Of a stretch of DNA of 64,000 nt, positions 21,155-32,660 are shown one piece after another. The translations under genes and the position numbers were made by a program. Origin of the DNA: Seiridium cupressi (Eukaryota; Ascomycota; Sordariomycetes; Amphisphaeriales; Sporocadaceae); NCBI GenBank assembly GCA_036674765.1, contig JARVKI010000064.1:1-64000 (forward strand), read 5' to 3'. The first letter of the stretch is position 1; the number at the start of each line of letters is the position of its first letter. The notes beneath the pieces are model-generated. The model made no database searches and had not been told where the DNA came from. It was given only the letters and a program-made list of their open reading frames with translations.

Positions 21155-24100
21155 GATGAATTTTGTCGTCGAAGTAGTCGTCGACGAGCGGGGATGGATT
21201 GCGAAAGGTTGCGAAAGATGGTTAATGGAGGACGCTGAAGCCTTCGCGAAATGCCACAGTTAAGGCAATTTTTGGGGATCCACGCCAAGGTCGGAAAGGA
21301 GGCAAGGAAGAAGCTTGGGCCCCACGGCATCTGATATCGGAGATGATTGGCTGTGCTGAGACCCACAACGACTATTCGGCGGCAGTCCGGAGGAACCCAC
21401 AACGTACACAAGCGGTGCAACTCAGCGCTGTCCTTTGGAGATAGACCGAACAAAATGGCCTCCTGGAAATGATCCATGATCGGGTTGAGCATTACATCAG
21501 CGGTATGCTTTCACGCGATGGAAACCCTCAAAAAGAACATCCTTGCTACGGGAGGTCGTTATATCAGAGACTATCTTTCATGGCAGCTGAAAGTCTCCTG
21601 CTTTCCCACAAGGCACCTGCTTCGTGAGGGGACAGGTGCTATTACCGCATACTTTGTATTAATAATCGTAATCCATAGTATTTCCCCTTGGGTTTCCCCG
21701 CTACTCACACCAAAATAATCCTCGGCCAAGACGATTATTATGTTATAATGTTTTAGCAACTAGTTTAAGCTAATCCACCACCTCAAATACTGCAAGTGAC
21801 AATAAGGAGCGTGCTTACCCAATTACAATTGACGACATGGAGCAAATGCGTGACGAGATGAAGCACCTTCTGACGCTCGACATCATTGAGCAGAGCAGAT
21901 TTCTCTGCTCTTTGTGCTTTGTACGACAAGGAATACGTTTATGAATGCCTTAAGAAGTGACAGGTAATCTTCGCATATATCGAAAAAAAATTAAGTGCTC
22001 CTCATGATGCAGAAAACATGTTTCTCTCTCCACCAAGCAATGAAGGATACAAAACACGCATATGGTGCCTTCGTGGATCTAGTTCAAAACTTGGATGTCT
22101 TGTATGAGATGAAGTAGAGTATGGGGATAGGAGGATTCTCGGGAGGTGCAATTTCACAGCCTTCCACATTATTTTCATCGTGTAAGTATGTCTCTTTTGG
22201 ATGTATGTATTTGTACCGCTTCGCGACGTTCGATATCTGCCGATCTGATAAGATCCCTGCCCGGTTTTGGCCATCAGGTAGCTCAGCCAAAAGCAGCCTA
22301 ATCGGTGTGAGCCTCGGTGTGATCGGTCCTCGTCCTCTAAACATGCGGAGCGTTGGCCTAATAATCGTTTACGCACAGTTCCTAAGCTTTCATGAGAAGG
22401 AGCAAACACTTCTCATAATTAAGAGCGCAGAAACAGCGACCACTCCTGTTAGCGCACCCTAAATGTGATCTCTTGCACACAGTGGGGAAGTGGCTTTCAC
22501 GTACGATTTTCCTGCGCTGGCTCCATTTTCGTGCCGAGACTACAGAGCTCTTCTCCACGTCAGCGGCAGAAGGAGCTGTACAGAAGAATTTTGAGAATGT
22601 CACAAGGACTTGGCACGGTACATTTGAAATCCCAGTATTGGTGAAAGTGCCTCCTTGCAAGCACTAAAGCCACGAAGCACATGCCGTACAATGTGCAGAG
22701 TATATCGCTGCATGAACTAAGCCTAAAAAGGGGTTGAATACTACTACCGCCAAGCCTCTAGTGGCAGAAGGTCAACAAGATACTACTCAGTATACTAAAA
22801 TAATGCAAAACCGTCCAATTTGGCGTAATGAAGCAAGGCCCACACGAGTTCGATAACCCTTCATTGGTCGAAGTTCATTCCTGCATGACGAAGGATTCTA
22901 TAATGGTTTGCGATCGAGCACTAGATAGTCGCCGCCACTGCTTGTACAATCCTTGTTTTTTAAGATGCCCTGACACAAATAATTTTGCTTATTACATGTA
23001 TGTTTCCTACAACTTGGATCTTGTAGCCGGAAGGATTATCCTACAGGACTTTCTGGTAGCTCGGCTTAGCACGTGCCGTGCTGTTGACGAGTATACTCGA
23101 CAGTACATGGGGAATGGGGGTCTTTGAAGGAAGGGGATTACTACATACGAAGTGTAAGGACTAACTCCTAGCTATCATAACGGCCGCGAATCAAAATGCC
23201 TGGAATAAACTTGGTGATCGACATAGATAATGTTGATCAGATAAGATGGGAAAAGAATCTTACAAGCAGAGGCTTAGCAAAACCTGAATATCATTGAGCT
23301 GGCTGTATGTGGGGCGACCATATTGCAGGCTCTGAAGGACCAAATCGCACAACTGCGCGAGACCGCGTCAAGGACCCCAAAGACTGCAGCCGAAGACCAC
23401 TGCTCCGGCTGCGCAAAATAAAGGGACAGCTACATGGTGAAGTGTATTACAGTAGTTTTAGCTCAAGATGTGACCATCTACCTTCACGTAGTCCTATCCG
23501 GACCTCTTCCGTATCTAAGGATATACGGACGGCGCAGGTAGAACTGCAGTCATCTCGAAAGCTCTTGCCAGTCAAAAGCTGACCGGTTATGTCGCGTGGC
23601 CTCTATGCGCGGCTGCTTGCTTCGCGAAGGATGACGAACAAGAATCGCTCCTTTCCCCTACCAACTCGGAGGCGCATGGTATCCTTAGGACGTCCAAGGT
23701 ATGCATTGAGGCGTTAAAGATCGGCCAGAAGTGCCCTTCAATCAGAAAGAGAGGCGAAAGTGCTGAGTGGATTTCGGCCATGAAAAGTCTCCAGATGTGC
23801 GTTTTGTTGGCCTAACTGAGGCTCTCGTGCTGGAGCAGGATTTAGAACACCACTACTCCGTTGTAGGCAGATATTTGGTAATTGTGGTTCCCTTCTTTAG
23901 GGTTTAGAGAAGACATGCTATTTCCAGAAATGCCACAGATTTTTCGGCACGGCTGATCTCATTCCTAGCGACACGATTTTTTCACATCTGTAGCAGCCAG
24001 GTTGGCTAAGTCGGCAGAGCATGAGACAGCTTCTTGAAAGTGAGTACCCCTACACACCTAGGCGCGCATATCAGTGACGATAAATAAAAAAGCAAAATTG

Positions 24101-24417
24101 GTGCGAAATCATTCGCATTGAACAAATGATGGGTTGTGTTGCTCCTTTCACCTGACCACGCGCTACCTTGTTGCTCCGTTATTTCGTTCCTTGCTGTATG
24201 CAAAAGTTGAGATGGATGTCTAGTGTGAGTGCCTGGGGCAACCGTCACTCAAGGCCCACTGCGCTCTCACAAACCATGCACGCGATTGATTGTATACAAG
24301 GAAACCGAAGCAACTTGGGTCTTTGCAAAATTTCAACCGCGACAGACAGAATTTTTCCCTTCCCTTGCACATAACATCGAGAAGTAGAAGCTCATTGTTT
24401 GCCAATGACATCTAAGC
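21155..24417. other. Gene-poor stretch upstream of BBP
   Basis: The first few hundred bases should hold the BBP promoter. Beyond that no gene is recognised. A minus-strand frame at 22084-22344 (86 codons, with SDRQISNVAKRYKYIHPKET) and plus-strand frames at 22473-22667, 22828-23127 and 23307-23582 are short, without domains or splice structure. The stretch looks like decayed accessory DNA, with no RIP signature. Confidence 0.4.
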
Positions 24418-25527
24418 ATGCCTTGCTCTGGGCTGCCCACTTCTACCGCGCGGGTTGTGATTGATCCTGACGGCGACCTTCACTTACGCGTTGGAACCAA
24501 CAAATATTGCGGCGCGGCAATACCCAATCATGAACACATACAATCTACCCTGTTTGTTTGTGAGTTCAAGACACTCTCGAGAGCATCGCCGGTGTGGAGG
24601 GTAATGCTCTATGGACAACATTGGAAGGAGTCGCGCTCCTCCAACGATCCAGCTTCAGGAGAGTGGATCGTTGACCTTCCAGAAGACGACCCTGGTGCAA
24701 TGACCGTCATTCTGAACATTATTCACAGTCGTTTCGAGAATTTTCCTATTGATGAGGATATGAACAGCAGCCGACTGTACAAGCTCACTGTTTTAACCGA
24801 CAAGTACGACTTGACGAAAGTGCTTCGTCCTTGGGCGAAGAACTGGCTCCGGCCCCTGCATGCTCTGTATCCCCAGGGGTGGATGAGATCACAAACGAGG
24901 AATCTTCCACCTTTCTCGACCACCTTGATAAAGCACCTCTGGATTGCCTGGGAGCTAGGTGATGAGCTCCTGCTCCAAAACACTCTGAAAGACATGATCC
25001 TCCATGGTCAATTCTTGTCCTTTCGTATCAAGGCACCTCCTGGTCTCTTAGGTATATATACATGTTCTTCCCATGCCTCTGAATCTGCTACTATATTTTG
25101 ATAGGCGGCTGACATTACGATAGATAAAGCAAAAGCAACTCGCGCTTCAAGTGTGCTCTACGTGCTGACCGAATACCAAAAGGCCGTTGCTCGATTCCTC
25201 ACAGAAAACCGAAACTCCACTCCTGAGAAGGATATTCAGTGCAGTTTGAAGGATAGAAAGTGCCACTTTATTATGCTTGGGTCTATGATTACGTCCCTCT
25301 CGCACATTGGTCTGTGGCCACTGCCCAAGTCTACTTCCTACAAGGGCTCGATTCACCAACTCCTTACTCAACTATCAACACTGAATTTAGAGAATGCAGA
25401 CGGCCTTTTGGTCGAATGTGATTTCTCTAGCAATGGGATTTCCGGCGCATCTTCAACCGGCTTTAACTACCCTTTGAGAAATAGTGGCATAGGCACCAGC
25501 ATCTTTGGTAGGTTTTGTATTCCCTGA
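24418..25527 (+). CDS. BTB/POZ domain protein, fungal type
   Basis: Two exons, 24418-25051 and 25124-25527, joined by a 72-nt intron (GTATAT donor, GATAG acceptor) that keeps the frame, give 345 aa. The N-terminal half carries the BTB fold (about residues 17-125): DGDLHLRVGT, LSRASPVWRVMLYG and WIVDLPEDDP, then YKLTVLTDKYDLTKVLRPWAKNW, a hallmark of a large family of Aspergillus/Penicillium BTB proteins. The second exon supplies the family C-terminal region (CHFIMLGSMITSLSHIGLWPLP, then YKGSIHQLLTQLS). BTB domains mediate dimerisation and can recruit Cullin-3 ligases; the specific role is unknown. It is isolated in a gene-poor island but looks intact. The end is slightly uncertain because a GTAGGT donor lies near the stop. 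Confidence 0.85.
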
Positions 25528-26550
25528 TTACACTCTCGAAGAAAGAAACCTCGTTATTTAGCACCCTCTGACTCAGTACGATAGGCTTTCCAGCGACCGT
25601 GCCTCCTTTGGGAACACTAATGACAAATGGAAACACCAATATCCTACGAAAAGTCCTATATCGTCCGAAAGCGAAGGACGGCCATTGCGCATGTCATCCC
25701 GTGCCACGGGGACGCACGACTCTTAAATCGGCCCTTAAATTTTATATCGGTCGAGCTTGACGAAAGTCACTTGAAGCATCTTCGGGATCGAGCAGCAAAG
25801 ACAGGATTGTCGACTTGAGCAAGCGTCCCCCTGCAAGAAGTTCTTGTCAATTATGCAATACTCTTCCCGGTGGCTCGAAATTCTTTTGTGTGTCCGTCAA
25901 TGGCGAAATTGGAATGACACGATGTACATCGATGGAAGCATGAGAAGGGAAATTAAGATTGTCAATGATCATCTCTTAAGCTGCAAGGTGAGCAACAGTG
26001 GAACGCTCGCAGTATTAACAGGCACGGCCTTCAAGTATGGAGCATTATATGGCAGTGAGATAGGGGTCTGATTGACTGTAAGTCTAACCTCTTTACTTGG
26101 AGTTGTCTAGCAGCCACGGCGAAATCAGGTGTCATCTGGGCAGGGATCACATCCATGTGGTCCTCACTACCGAGGCTTTTCAGTTCCACAGAGGCGTGTG
26201 GTCCAAAGGAGCATTATAAACTGGTCTCGTAATCCCACCTACATGTCTATGGAAGGGAAACCTGGTACCGGGGCAGTCCATCCATGCAGGTCTGGATTCG
26301 GACATATGAGTATTTGTGGGGGATTGCGGGCCATCTCCAGCTCTACACTGAGTCTATAAATTGCTTAAAATTTGGTAGCATGCCACACGTGTGAAATTGC
26401 CCATTGAGACAGTCGTGTCAACCGCAACGGCGGACTAGCCAGATGTTTTGTCTGTTAATGCATGCAAAGCACACCGAGGACATGTTAAAGTAGTGGATTA
26501 CCCCTGGTAATGTGACTTAGCAGATGGCCCCTAGCCACGTCTAAAAAACC

Positions 26551-26592
26551 TTCGGGCTGTTTAATTTTTGCTTATTTAAAAAGAAGCCCGAA
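26551..26592. repeat. Short inverted repeat
   Basis: TTCGGGCT (26551-26558) is matched by AGCCCGAA (26585-26592) across an AT-rich 26-nt loop. It could form a hairpin; no function can be assigned. Confidence 0.5.
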
Positions 26593-28934
26593 AAATTCAT
26601 TATCTACCGAGATAGAGATCATGCCAGGCCTTCTAACAATTATCATGGTCGAAGAGCCAGGTCCTATTAAAGTCCCCGAGTGCGAAGTCTAAACTCAGAA
26701 TTTAGTACTCGAGCTCTTTGTCGTCCTAACAATATAAGTGAGCGCTTACATTCATCGAGCACATGTGCCCGCGATTGCCGGATCCTTAATAGAGTGGCTG
26801 GTTCACCTCTGAACAGCAAAAGGTTAAGGGCTTCTAAAGCGGCATGTCAGAGTAACAGAGCGAGGTGGCGCCTCCAGGACTTATGACTTCTAGTAGTACC
26901 AGCTAAAGTTTGAGTTTACGGGGTGTCGTCCACTACCGGTGGAACCTGCTCAAACTCGTCCTCTTTGCCTATATCGGCCGCAGGCACGTATTCTGGATAT
27001 CGATGGGCTCTTGCCCGATGTTAGAGTTTCAAAGAAAAAAAAGGAGTAGTCTATTTCCTGGGACAAACGGCGGTTCGTGGTCAGTTGGTGGTTGCAGTCC
27101 AATGCAACTTCCCTGGTCTGTCTACTATGTAATGCCCGCAGAGGTTCGTTTGGTTCCGACTGTGGGTGTACAGTGCATACTGTGACTGGCTTGAACATTG
27201 TGGGGAGATGATCGTGACGCCGTCACATAGGATGGTAAAGATCCTCACACTTGCATTTGTAAGCAGGCGTGACGCCTAGCGTTACGCGAGAAGACCAAAG
27301 TTCCAAACTCAAATATAATTCATCACCCGCTCGGGACCTTTGCGAGCGTCCTTTGCCTATTGTATCAAACATAATATATACCTAAATTATATAAAATTGC
27401 CCGTTCCATGTCATGACGCCAGTGAAGCCAAAGTAGAGTAACTCACGCACGGTTCCCGTCCGACATGAACTTATGACTTGCCACTACGTTGAGTCCATTA
27501 TACTAAACCTGTCTGCTTCTTAGCATCATCGCGGTCCTTTTGAATAATAAAAGATTGCAGCGGGAAGCTCGGCCTAATGCGCAACCAGTAAGCCACAATA
27601 TTCTGGAGAAGTCAATCGCCCGGCTCAACGAACAGCGGGCGGCGCCGAACTGCTAGAAGTGATCCAGGCTGTAGTGCTTACAGGGGGGCCCGTGTGCCAC
27701 CAGCAATCAATAGCATTGGGCACCATCACCTGTTTGAGCACTAACGAGGATGAACCACTGGAACAGTCAGCATGTCTCAGAGAAAGCTAATGCACTTTCC
27801 TTTGAAATTGACACACGAGAACACAGGAAATCCCTACATAGTCAGAGCAAACTAAAATTAGAATGCCCTCTAGGTTTGTGCGTTTCGTCACTAAAACCTG
27901 ATCCTGCTGTTGAGATATCAGACTCGCAGAGCAGGCTTACGCTATCTTGAGCGAGTGAAATATTACCACGGCGCATCGCTACTACCAATTGATATGTCAA
28001 GTAACTAGCCTGGGTATATGGTTCAGCGTCATGGCTTTGAACCTTACCGGAGGGAGCTTCTTCATAACTCAACCGAATACGGTGATGCAAATACCCTATG
28101 GGATCAGGGCCGGGACGAGAGCCAGGACAATAAATACGCATCAAATGAGTTAATCTGAAGGTATTCCCACTCGGGCTCTAGTCAGCTTCTAGGAGAAACT
28201 CTGATGTGGATTTATCTAAGCATCGTCTTCGTTTTGGAATGATCTACCTGCCAAACGGGACCTCGCTTTGGTCATGCGGTGCTAAATGACGTAAGAAGAA
28301 AGAAGGTCCGTCCCTTCAATCATGCAAATTGCAGGGTAGGAGTCATGTGGCCAGGCCGGCATGCGAGATTTCACTAACGTCACAGTAAAGGTAGAGCCTC
28401 AATTTACCAAAAGTCCTGAGCTTAAAGCGCGAACAGGGCATCGCAAATACAAAGTGACAGGATAGTCTCAAGAGAGAATACAGCAAGGAGGTCGGACACT
28501 TCCGCCGCTCTTCTTTATAAGAATATATGGGGGCTACACAAGTCGACCGGTTAGACCTAGAATCAGATTGCCAAATTCCGGTTCTTCACTTGGGGCTTTG
28601 ACTAGCCTTCCTGCCATCGGATTAATGAATGCACACAAGGATTTTGATGGTCAGAAGGCAAAAGGGCCAGTATATTAAGTGCAAAGTATGTTGGAAACCA
28701 TATGATGGCTCTGCTCGTTCTTAGGCAGAAGGTAGGATTCCACCTTGGACCGTCTCAAATGGACACCATCTTGTAAACCTTGACAGCATTCACAGCCTCG
28801 GACTTTCCAGCAAACTCGGAGTCCAATTTCGGCCAATTCCCTAGGAAGGGGGGATGCGGGCGCATTTGAGCAACAGTATGATTTGTACTAAAATGCGATT
28901 ACTCGGTTGTGTTAAAGAAGTGAGTGAGATATTT

Positions 28935-28952
28935 AAAAAAAAAAAAAAAAAA
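28935..28952. repeat. A-tract
   Basis: Run of 18 A residues about 150 nt upstream of the hypothetical gene starting at 29102. Confidence 0.9.
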
Positions 28953-29101
28953 TTTGGGCAAACTCTAAACATTTAGAGTTCACTGCCGGTATCCATTCTT
29001 ATTAGCACAGACCCAAAGTTACGATGTGTCGGAGAAAGGTCACGTCTGCATGTATATATTGGAGGAAGGAGCACACGAAAACGGTGCCACGAGTGGATAC
29101 G

Positions 29102-29713
29102 ATGGCAAACCAGAATTTGTATCCTCAAAATATCACCGCCCACCTCCAGATTATGCACCCAGTCCCCCAGTCTAATCAGCCGACTGGGATTGTTCCGGCC
29201 CGAAAGAAGGAGATGAGTGGCCCGTGGCGCGGCTGTGCCGAGAAGAAGCTATCGAAATTCTACGATGATAATCCAACAGAGCGGAATGCTTTGCCACCGA
29301 ACTATACACGTGCAGATGCGGAACAACATTATTATTCCGTATTGGCTCGAAATAGGCGAGAGAGGCGAAAGGCACAGAAACGTCGCCGGCAGGCAGAGAA
29401 AGAGGCTTCTGGAGAAAATGGCACCTCTAAGGAGTTACAGGTCTCAAACGGCTACAGTCAACACGGGGGATCGCCTGGTCTGGAACCAGACAATCCAGGC
29501 CTTGGGCCATTCAGCGATGAGGAAAAGAAAACTGGGCAGGCTCGAGACGTTACTTTCAGTCAGGAAGAATTCCATCCCGACCAGAATGCTGCTAGTATGG
29601 TACCAGCACCTTTCAAACTCGACGTTGCCGGAGTAGGCCTTGGTTTGGAGCACATTCACGACCTTGATTTCAAGATCGATACTACCCTGGTTTTTCACGA
29701 CTTCAGCAATTAG
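29102..29713 (+). CDS. Hypothetical protein with basic, Arg/Lys-rich segment
   Basis: Open frame of 203 aa from the ATG at 29102. The frame extends 26 codons further upstream to another ATG at 29024, but the later start has a more ordinary N-terminus (MANQNLYPQ). The middle has a strongly basic helix, ARNRRERRKAQKRRRQAEKE (about residues 83-102), like a nuclear localisation signal or a bZIP-style basic region, but no leucine zipper follows. The C-terminal half is acidic and polar. No family recognised. Length, charge pattern and composition suggest a real protein, possibly nuclear, but expression is not shown. Confidence 0.5.
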   Translation: MANQNLYPQNITAHLQIMHPVPQSNQPTGIVPARKKEMSGPWRGCAEKKLSKFYDDNPTERNALPPNYTRADAEQHYYSVLARNRRERRKAQKRRRQAEKEASGENGTSKELQVSNGYSQHGGSPGLEPDNPGLGPFSDEEKKTGQARDVTFSQEEFHPDQNAASMVPAPFKLDVAGVGLGLEHIHDLDFKIDTTLVFHDFSN

Positions 29714-30153
29714 TATTGAAGCTTGTTAGGGTGTAGATCTGACGACTGTTCGTCCCTGCAATAGCTACTTGTCTATGTTTATGAGGCAGCCATCAATACC
29801 CTTATTTTACTGCTTGGAATTGAAACTCTTGCTCTTTTCCTTTCCTTGATTCCGACTGTCGCCGTGATGTGATTGGGGTGAGAGACAAAGAACAGTCATA
29901 GCGCTTCGTGCCACAACTGTTCTTTACTCCGATAAAAAAATTTCAATGTAAACCAATCCTTTGTCGATGCAAAACTGTACACAACGACACCCATTACTAT
30001 GCCTTTGTGGCTCTGGTAGAGATCACTTGTGTGTCGTTTTGTATATAAGACTTTATCAAATGCCTCTGCTAGAACAATGTCTTAGTAGTGAGCCGACGGA
30101 AGACAATTCAATCAAACAACGCCAACTTGTACACTGTGACAACTTCAATCGCA
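29714..30153. other. Intergenic spacer
   Basis: AT-richer spacer between two small plus-strand hypothetical genes. No feature recognised. Confidence 0.5.
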
Positions 30154-30405
30154 ATGCCTGGTACCCAGCCCACCAAGTCTCCATACAACCTGTATGGAAC
30201 TGGAGGTACGCCGTTCATGGGGGCTGGCATAATGACCGGGAACTTGACGGCTGCGAGTGTCATGGAAGCTCTTGATGGTTCATTGAGTGAAACTTCGAGC
30301 TACGGTCTGGAATACCCTGTGCTGAGGGCACCGACCAAGCACACATGCCACGTCTGTGAGTCTGATGTCCTGCGAAAGAAGCCTTTCTACTGCAAGCGAC
30401 GGTGA
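30154..30405 (+). CDS. Small hypothetical protein with partial Cys motif
   Basis: Frame of 83 aa from the ATG at 30154; an upstream in-frame ATG at 30088 would add 22 residues. A Gly/Thr-rich N-terminal half is followed by CHVC near residue 66 and FYCKRR at the end. CxxC followed by a single Cys looks like half of a zinc finger, so the protein may be truncated or continue in an exon I could not find. No family recognised. Confidence 0.35.
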   Translation: MPGTQPTKSPYNLYGTGGTPFMGAGIMTGNLTAASVMEALDGSLSETSSYGLEYPVLRAPTKHTCHVCESDVLRKKPFYCKRR

Positions 30406-31036
30406 ATAAGCCGCGATGAATTTGCCATTGCTGCCAAGGCGTACATTACATGATGGGCCGTGGACAGAGTGCCACTGCACCTAGTAAGGCCGTCCCATCA
30501 ACCAGGGAATCTGATCAAATAGCACAGGATAGCACTGGTTAATATTGTATAATCAACCGTTAGGAGGACTTCCGGGCTTTATTTTAATAGTTATTATGTT
30601 GACGTTGGTGCCGCGAACACCTCCACATGCGTTTTACGGCCTTATCGAAAGCATCCGGTTACCATTTATGCAGAAAGCATCACGTCCACAAATCCTTCCT
30701 CGGCTTTGGATCTAATACATCCTTTGTTATTATCATTATGAATACAAGCTCTGTTTGGATCTATAACCTCTAAAATTGCAAGATGCCATTTCAGTCCCAG
30801 CCCACGACCGTCTTATACTCTACTATAGTATGCCAAGACTGGTTATCCCTCGAGGCATGCATGACTAGCTTACAATCAGTGCCAAGACGAAATAGTGCTC
30901 ACAGTTTTCATGCAACGCAAAAGCATACGAGATAGTCTTTACCTGGCAGGCAAACGCCCGTTAGTTAACAAGCAGGATTATGAGTAGCTGCCATGTTCTC
31001 TCCGCCAACCTCTAGTTTACCCATCTATCACCGACA
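30406..31036. other. Intergenic region
   Basis: No coding or repeat feature recognised. Confidence 0.5.
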
Positions 31037-31207
31037 TCAGCGGCCGTGGACTTCTTCCCACGTCTCCACGACTTCGTTCTCTTCCCATCTCTCCTCAACC
31101 TCCTCAATATCTTCCCATATCTCCTCGACCACCCTGGGCTGCTCCCCTCCGTTTGCTGGTTGGCCGTTTGCTGGCTGACCATTTGCTGGCTGGCCGTTGT
31201 CAGCCAT
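31037..31207 (-). CDS. Possible 56-aa small protein with NGQPA repeats
   Basis: Short ATG-started frame. The N-terminus has three tandem NGQPA units encoded by an imperfect 15-nt DNA repeat (about 31150-31200). The rest is a very acidic predicted helix with Trp at regular 7-8 residue spacing (EEIWEDIEEVEERWEENE, then VVETWEEV). This heptad-like pattern is not expected from random sequence, but the frame is short and no family or promoter was recognised. Confidence 0.3.
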   Translation of the reverse strand: MADNGQPANGQPANGQPANGGEQPRVVEEIWEDIEEVEERWEENEVVETWEEVHGR

Positions 31208-32660
31208 TTCAATTGGATTTCTGTAAAGTTTGTTTTTTGTGGTGCAAGAATATTGTTGATGAATTTGAGGAAAGAGAAATCAGGATATTGAGGGCAGTAT
31301 TTATAAATGCTAGGGAGTGTGATGCACTACACCACGCTCTGGTTGTGAATTGCAGCAGACCATTACATCACATCTACATCTTTGAATGTTTGGCAGCCTC
31401 TAAGCATCGCCTCAAACTGATTATTCTAGGGCCTCACGGATCTACTTTCCAATGCGTACGTGGACAACAGCAAAGGTGAAGTGGATTCACCGACAAAATA
31501 AGCGTAGCAGATTGGTGAGCGTCGTCTTTGCTTTGAGTTCTTCGCTTTCACGAGAGTTGATAGATGTGTCGCACATGATGCTGAGGCTTTTCGTCCACCC
31601 TAGCCATTGTTCGCAGACAAAGTTTCTAGTTGAATGGTTTTCCCAAGGTGAACTATGAGAAGTGCATGCTGTATACTTTATGGTTCGGTTCCGGCCGGGG
31701 AAGTCGGTGGCATAGCCGGGGACCGACTGCCGCGACTTTCGCTTGTCATGCGAGTTGCCGCCATGCGCATTGCCGCTGAATTCTCCGTCGCGTTGGGCCA
31801 TTCAGGGGCGCTCTACGTGGCGACGAGCTCGCGGCCAGGCGATGTTAGCGCGGCGCTAATAGCCACGACAGTCTCCCGGTGATCGAACTGTTGCTTCACT
31901 AGGTACTTTAGCGGTTTCTGCTTTCAGCGCAAGTGTTCAACCACTGCGATATATTGATCGCGACCATCTCTTGCACAGACTCCAATGGTGCTATTATTAG
32001 CCTTCTGCTTTCAGTGTCAAAAGAACATGGACGGACCTTATGCCCCGAATTGAAAAACCGGTTCATGGAGATTATCGCCCCGGCCCAGGTGGGCTGAGTG
32101 GGGATGTTCCAGAAGAATTTACACAAGTAGTTCACTCCACAATCTTCAGCTAGCATCATGTCTTTTGGGATTAAATCTTCATGCGACATCTCCAGCCGAG
32201 CAGTGAACAAGCTCGAAATTTCGCCATGTTTGTTATAAAGCGATAATACAACACCTACGGCATTCAAAAGCATAGCATATTGATGTAGTATTAGCACGCA
32301 AATGACTAGTATAAGCCTCGTGTTCAAGCATTGAAATGGTGAACTGTGAAGACGCCAGACGCTTGGCTCCTGTTATGGATCTGGAGGTGCTAGGCTTGAA
32401 GGATTCCCACTTCTTTTATCAATGAGTCTGGCCGAGATGCCGGAGCATACGCAATACAGATCTAGCCATTGCTCTAGTGAAATTATGAGAACTGAAGACA
32501 TCAACTCACCTTTCGTGCCTGGCGTAGCTTCTCGCACCTCTTTTCTTCCAGTGGTTAACTATGTATACTTAGTCGTCCTCGGTCGGTTGCTTATCCAGAA
32601 TTTGGCGTTCGCTTGCCTATACAATTTCTCTTTTGAATAATAATTCTTGCGTTGGTCATC
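31208..32660. other. Intergenic region upstream of the arylsulfotransferase gene
   Basis: Minus-strand frames at 31487-31801 (104 codons) and 31908-32327 (139 codons, with a hydrophobic N-terminus) are open but match no family and have no supporting structure. The right end should carry the promoter of the gene starting at 32661. Confidence 0.4.

Larger units (their letters stand above)
25528..29101. other. Gene-poor stretch with decayed frames
   Basis: No intact gene recognised over 3.5 kb. Short plus frames at 25627-25818, 25844-26071 and 26129-26359 follow the BTB gene. They may be remnants of other exons or genes but show no domain. It contains a small hairpin near 26551-26592 and an 18-nt A run at 28935-28952. 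A minus frame at 27842-28144 is unassigned. Confidence 0.4.

Noticed and set aside
32652..32660. Start of the arylsulfotransferase at 32652
   Set aside because: The codon there is TTG. The first ATG, at 32661, directly precedes a good signal peptide.
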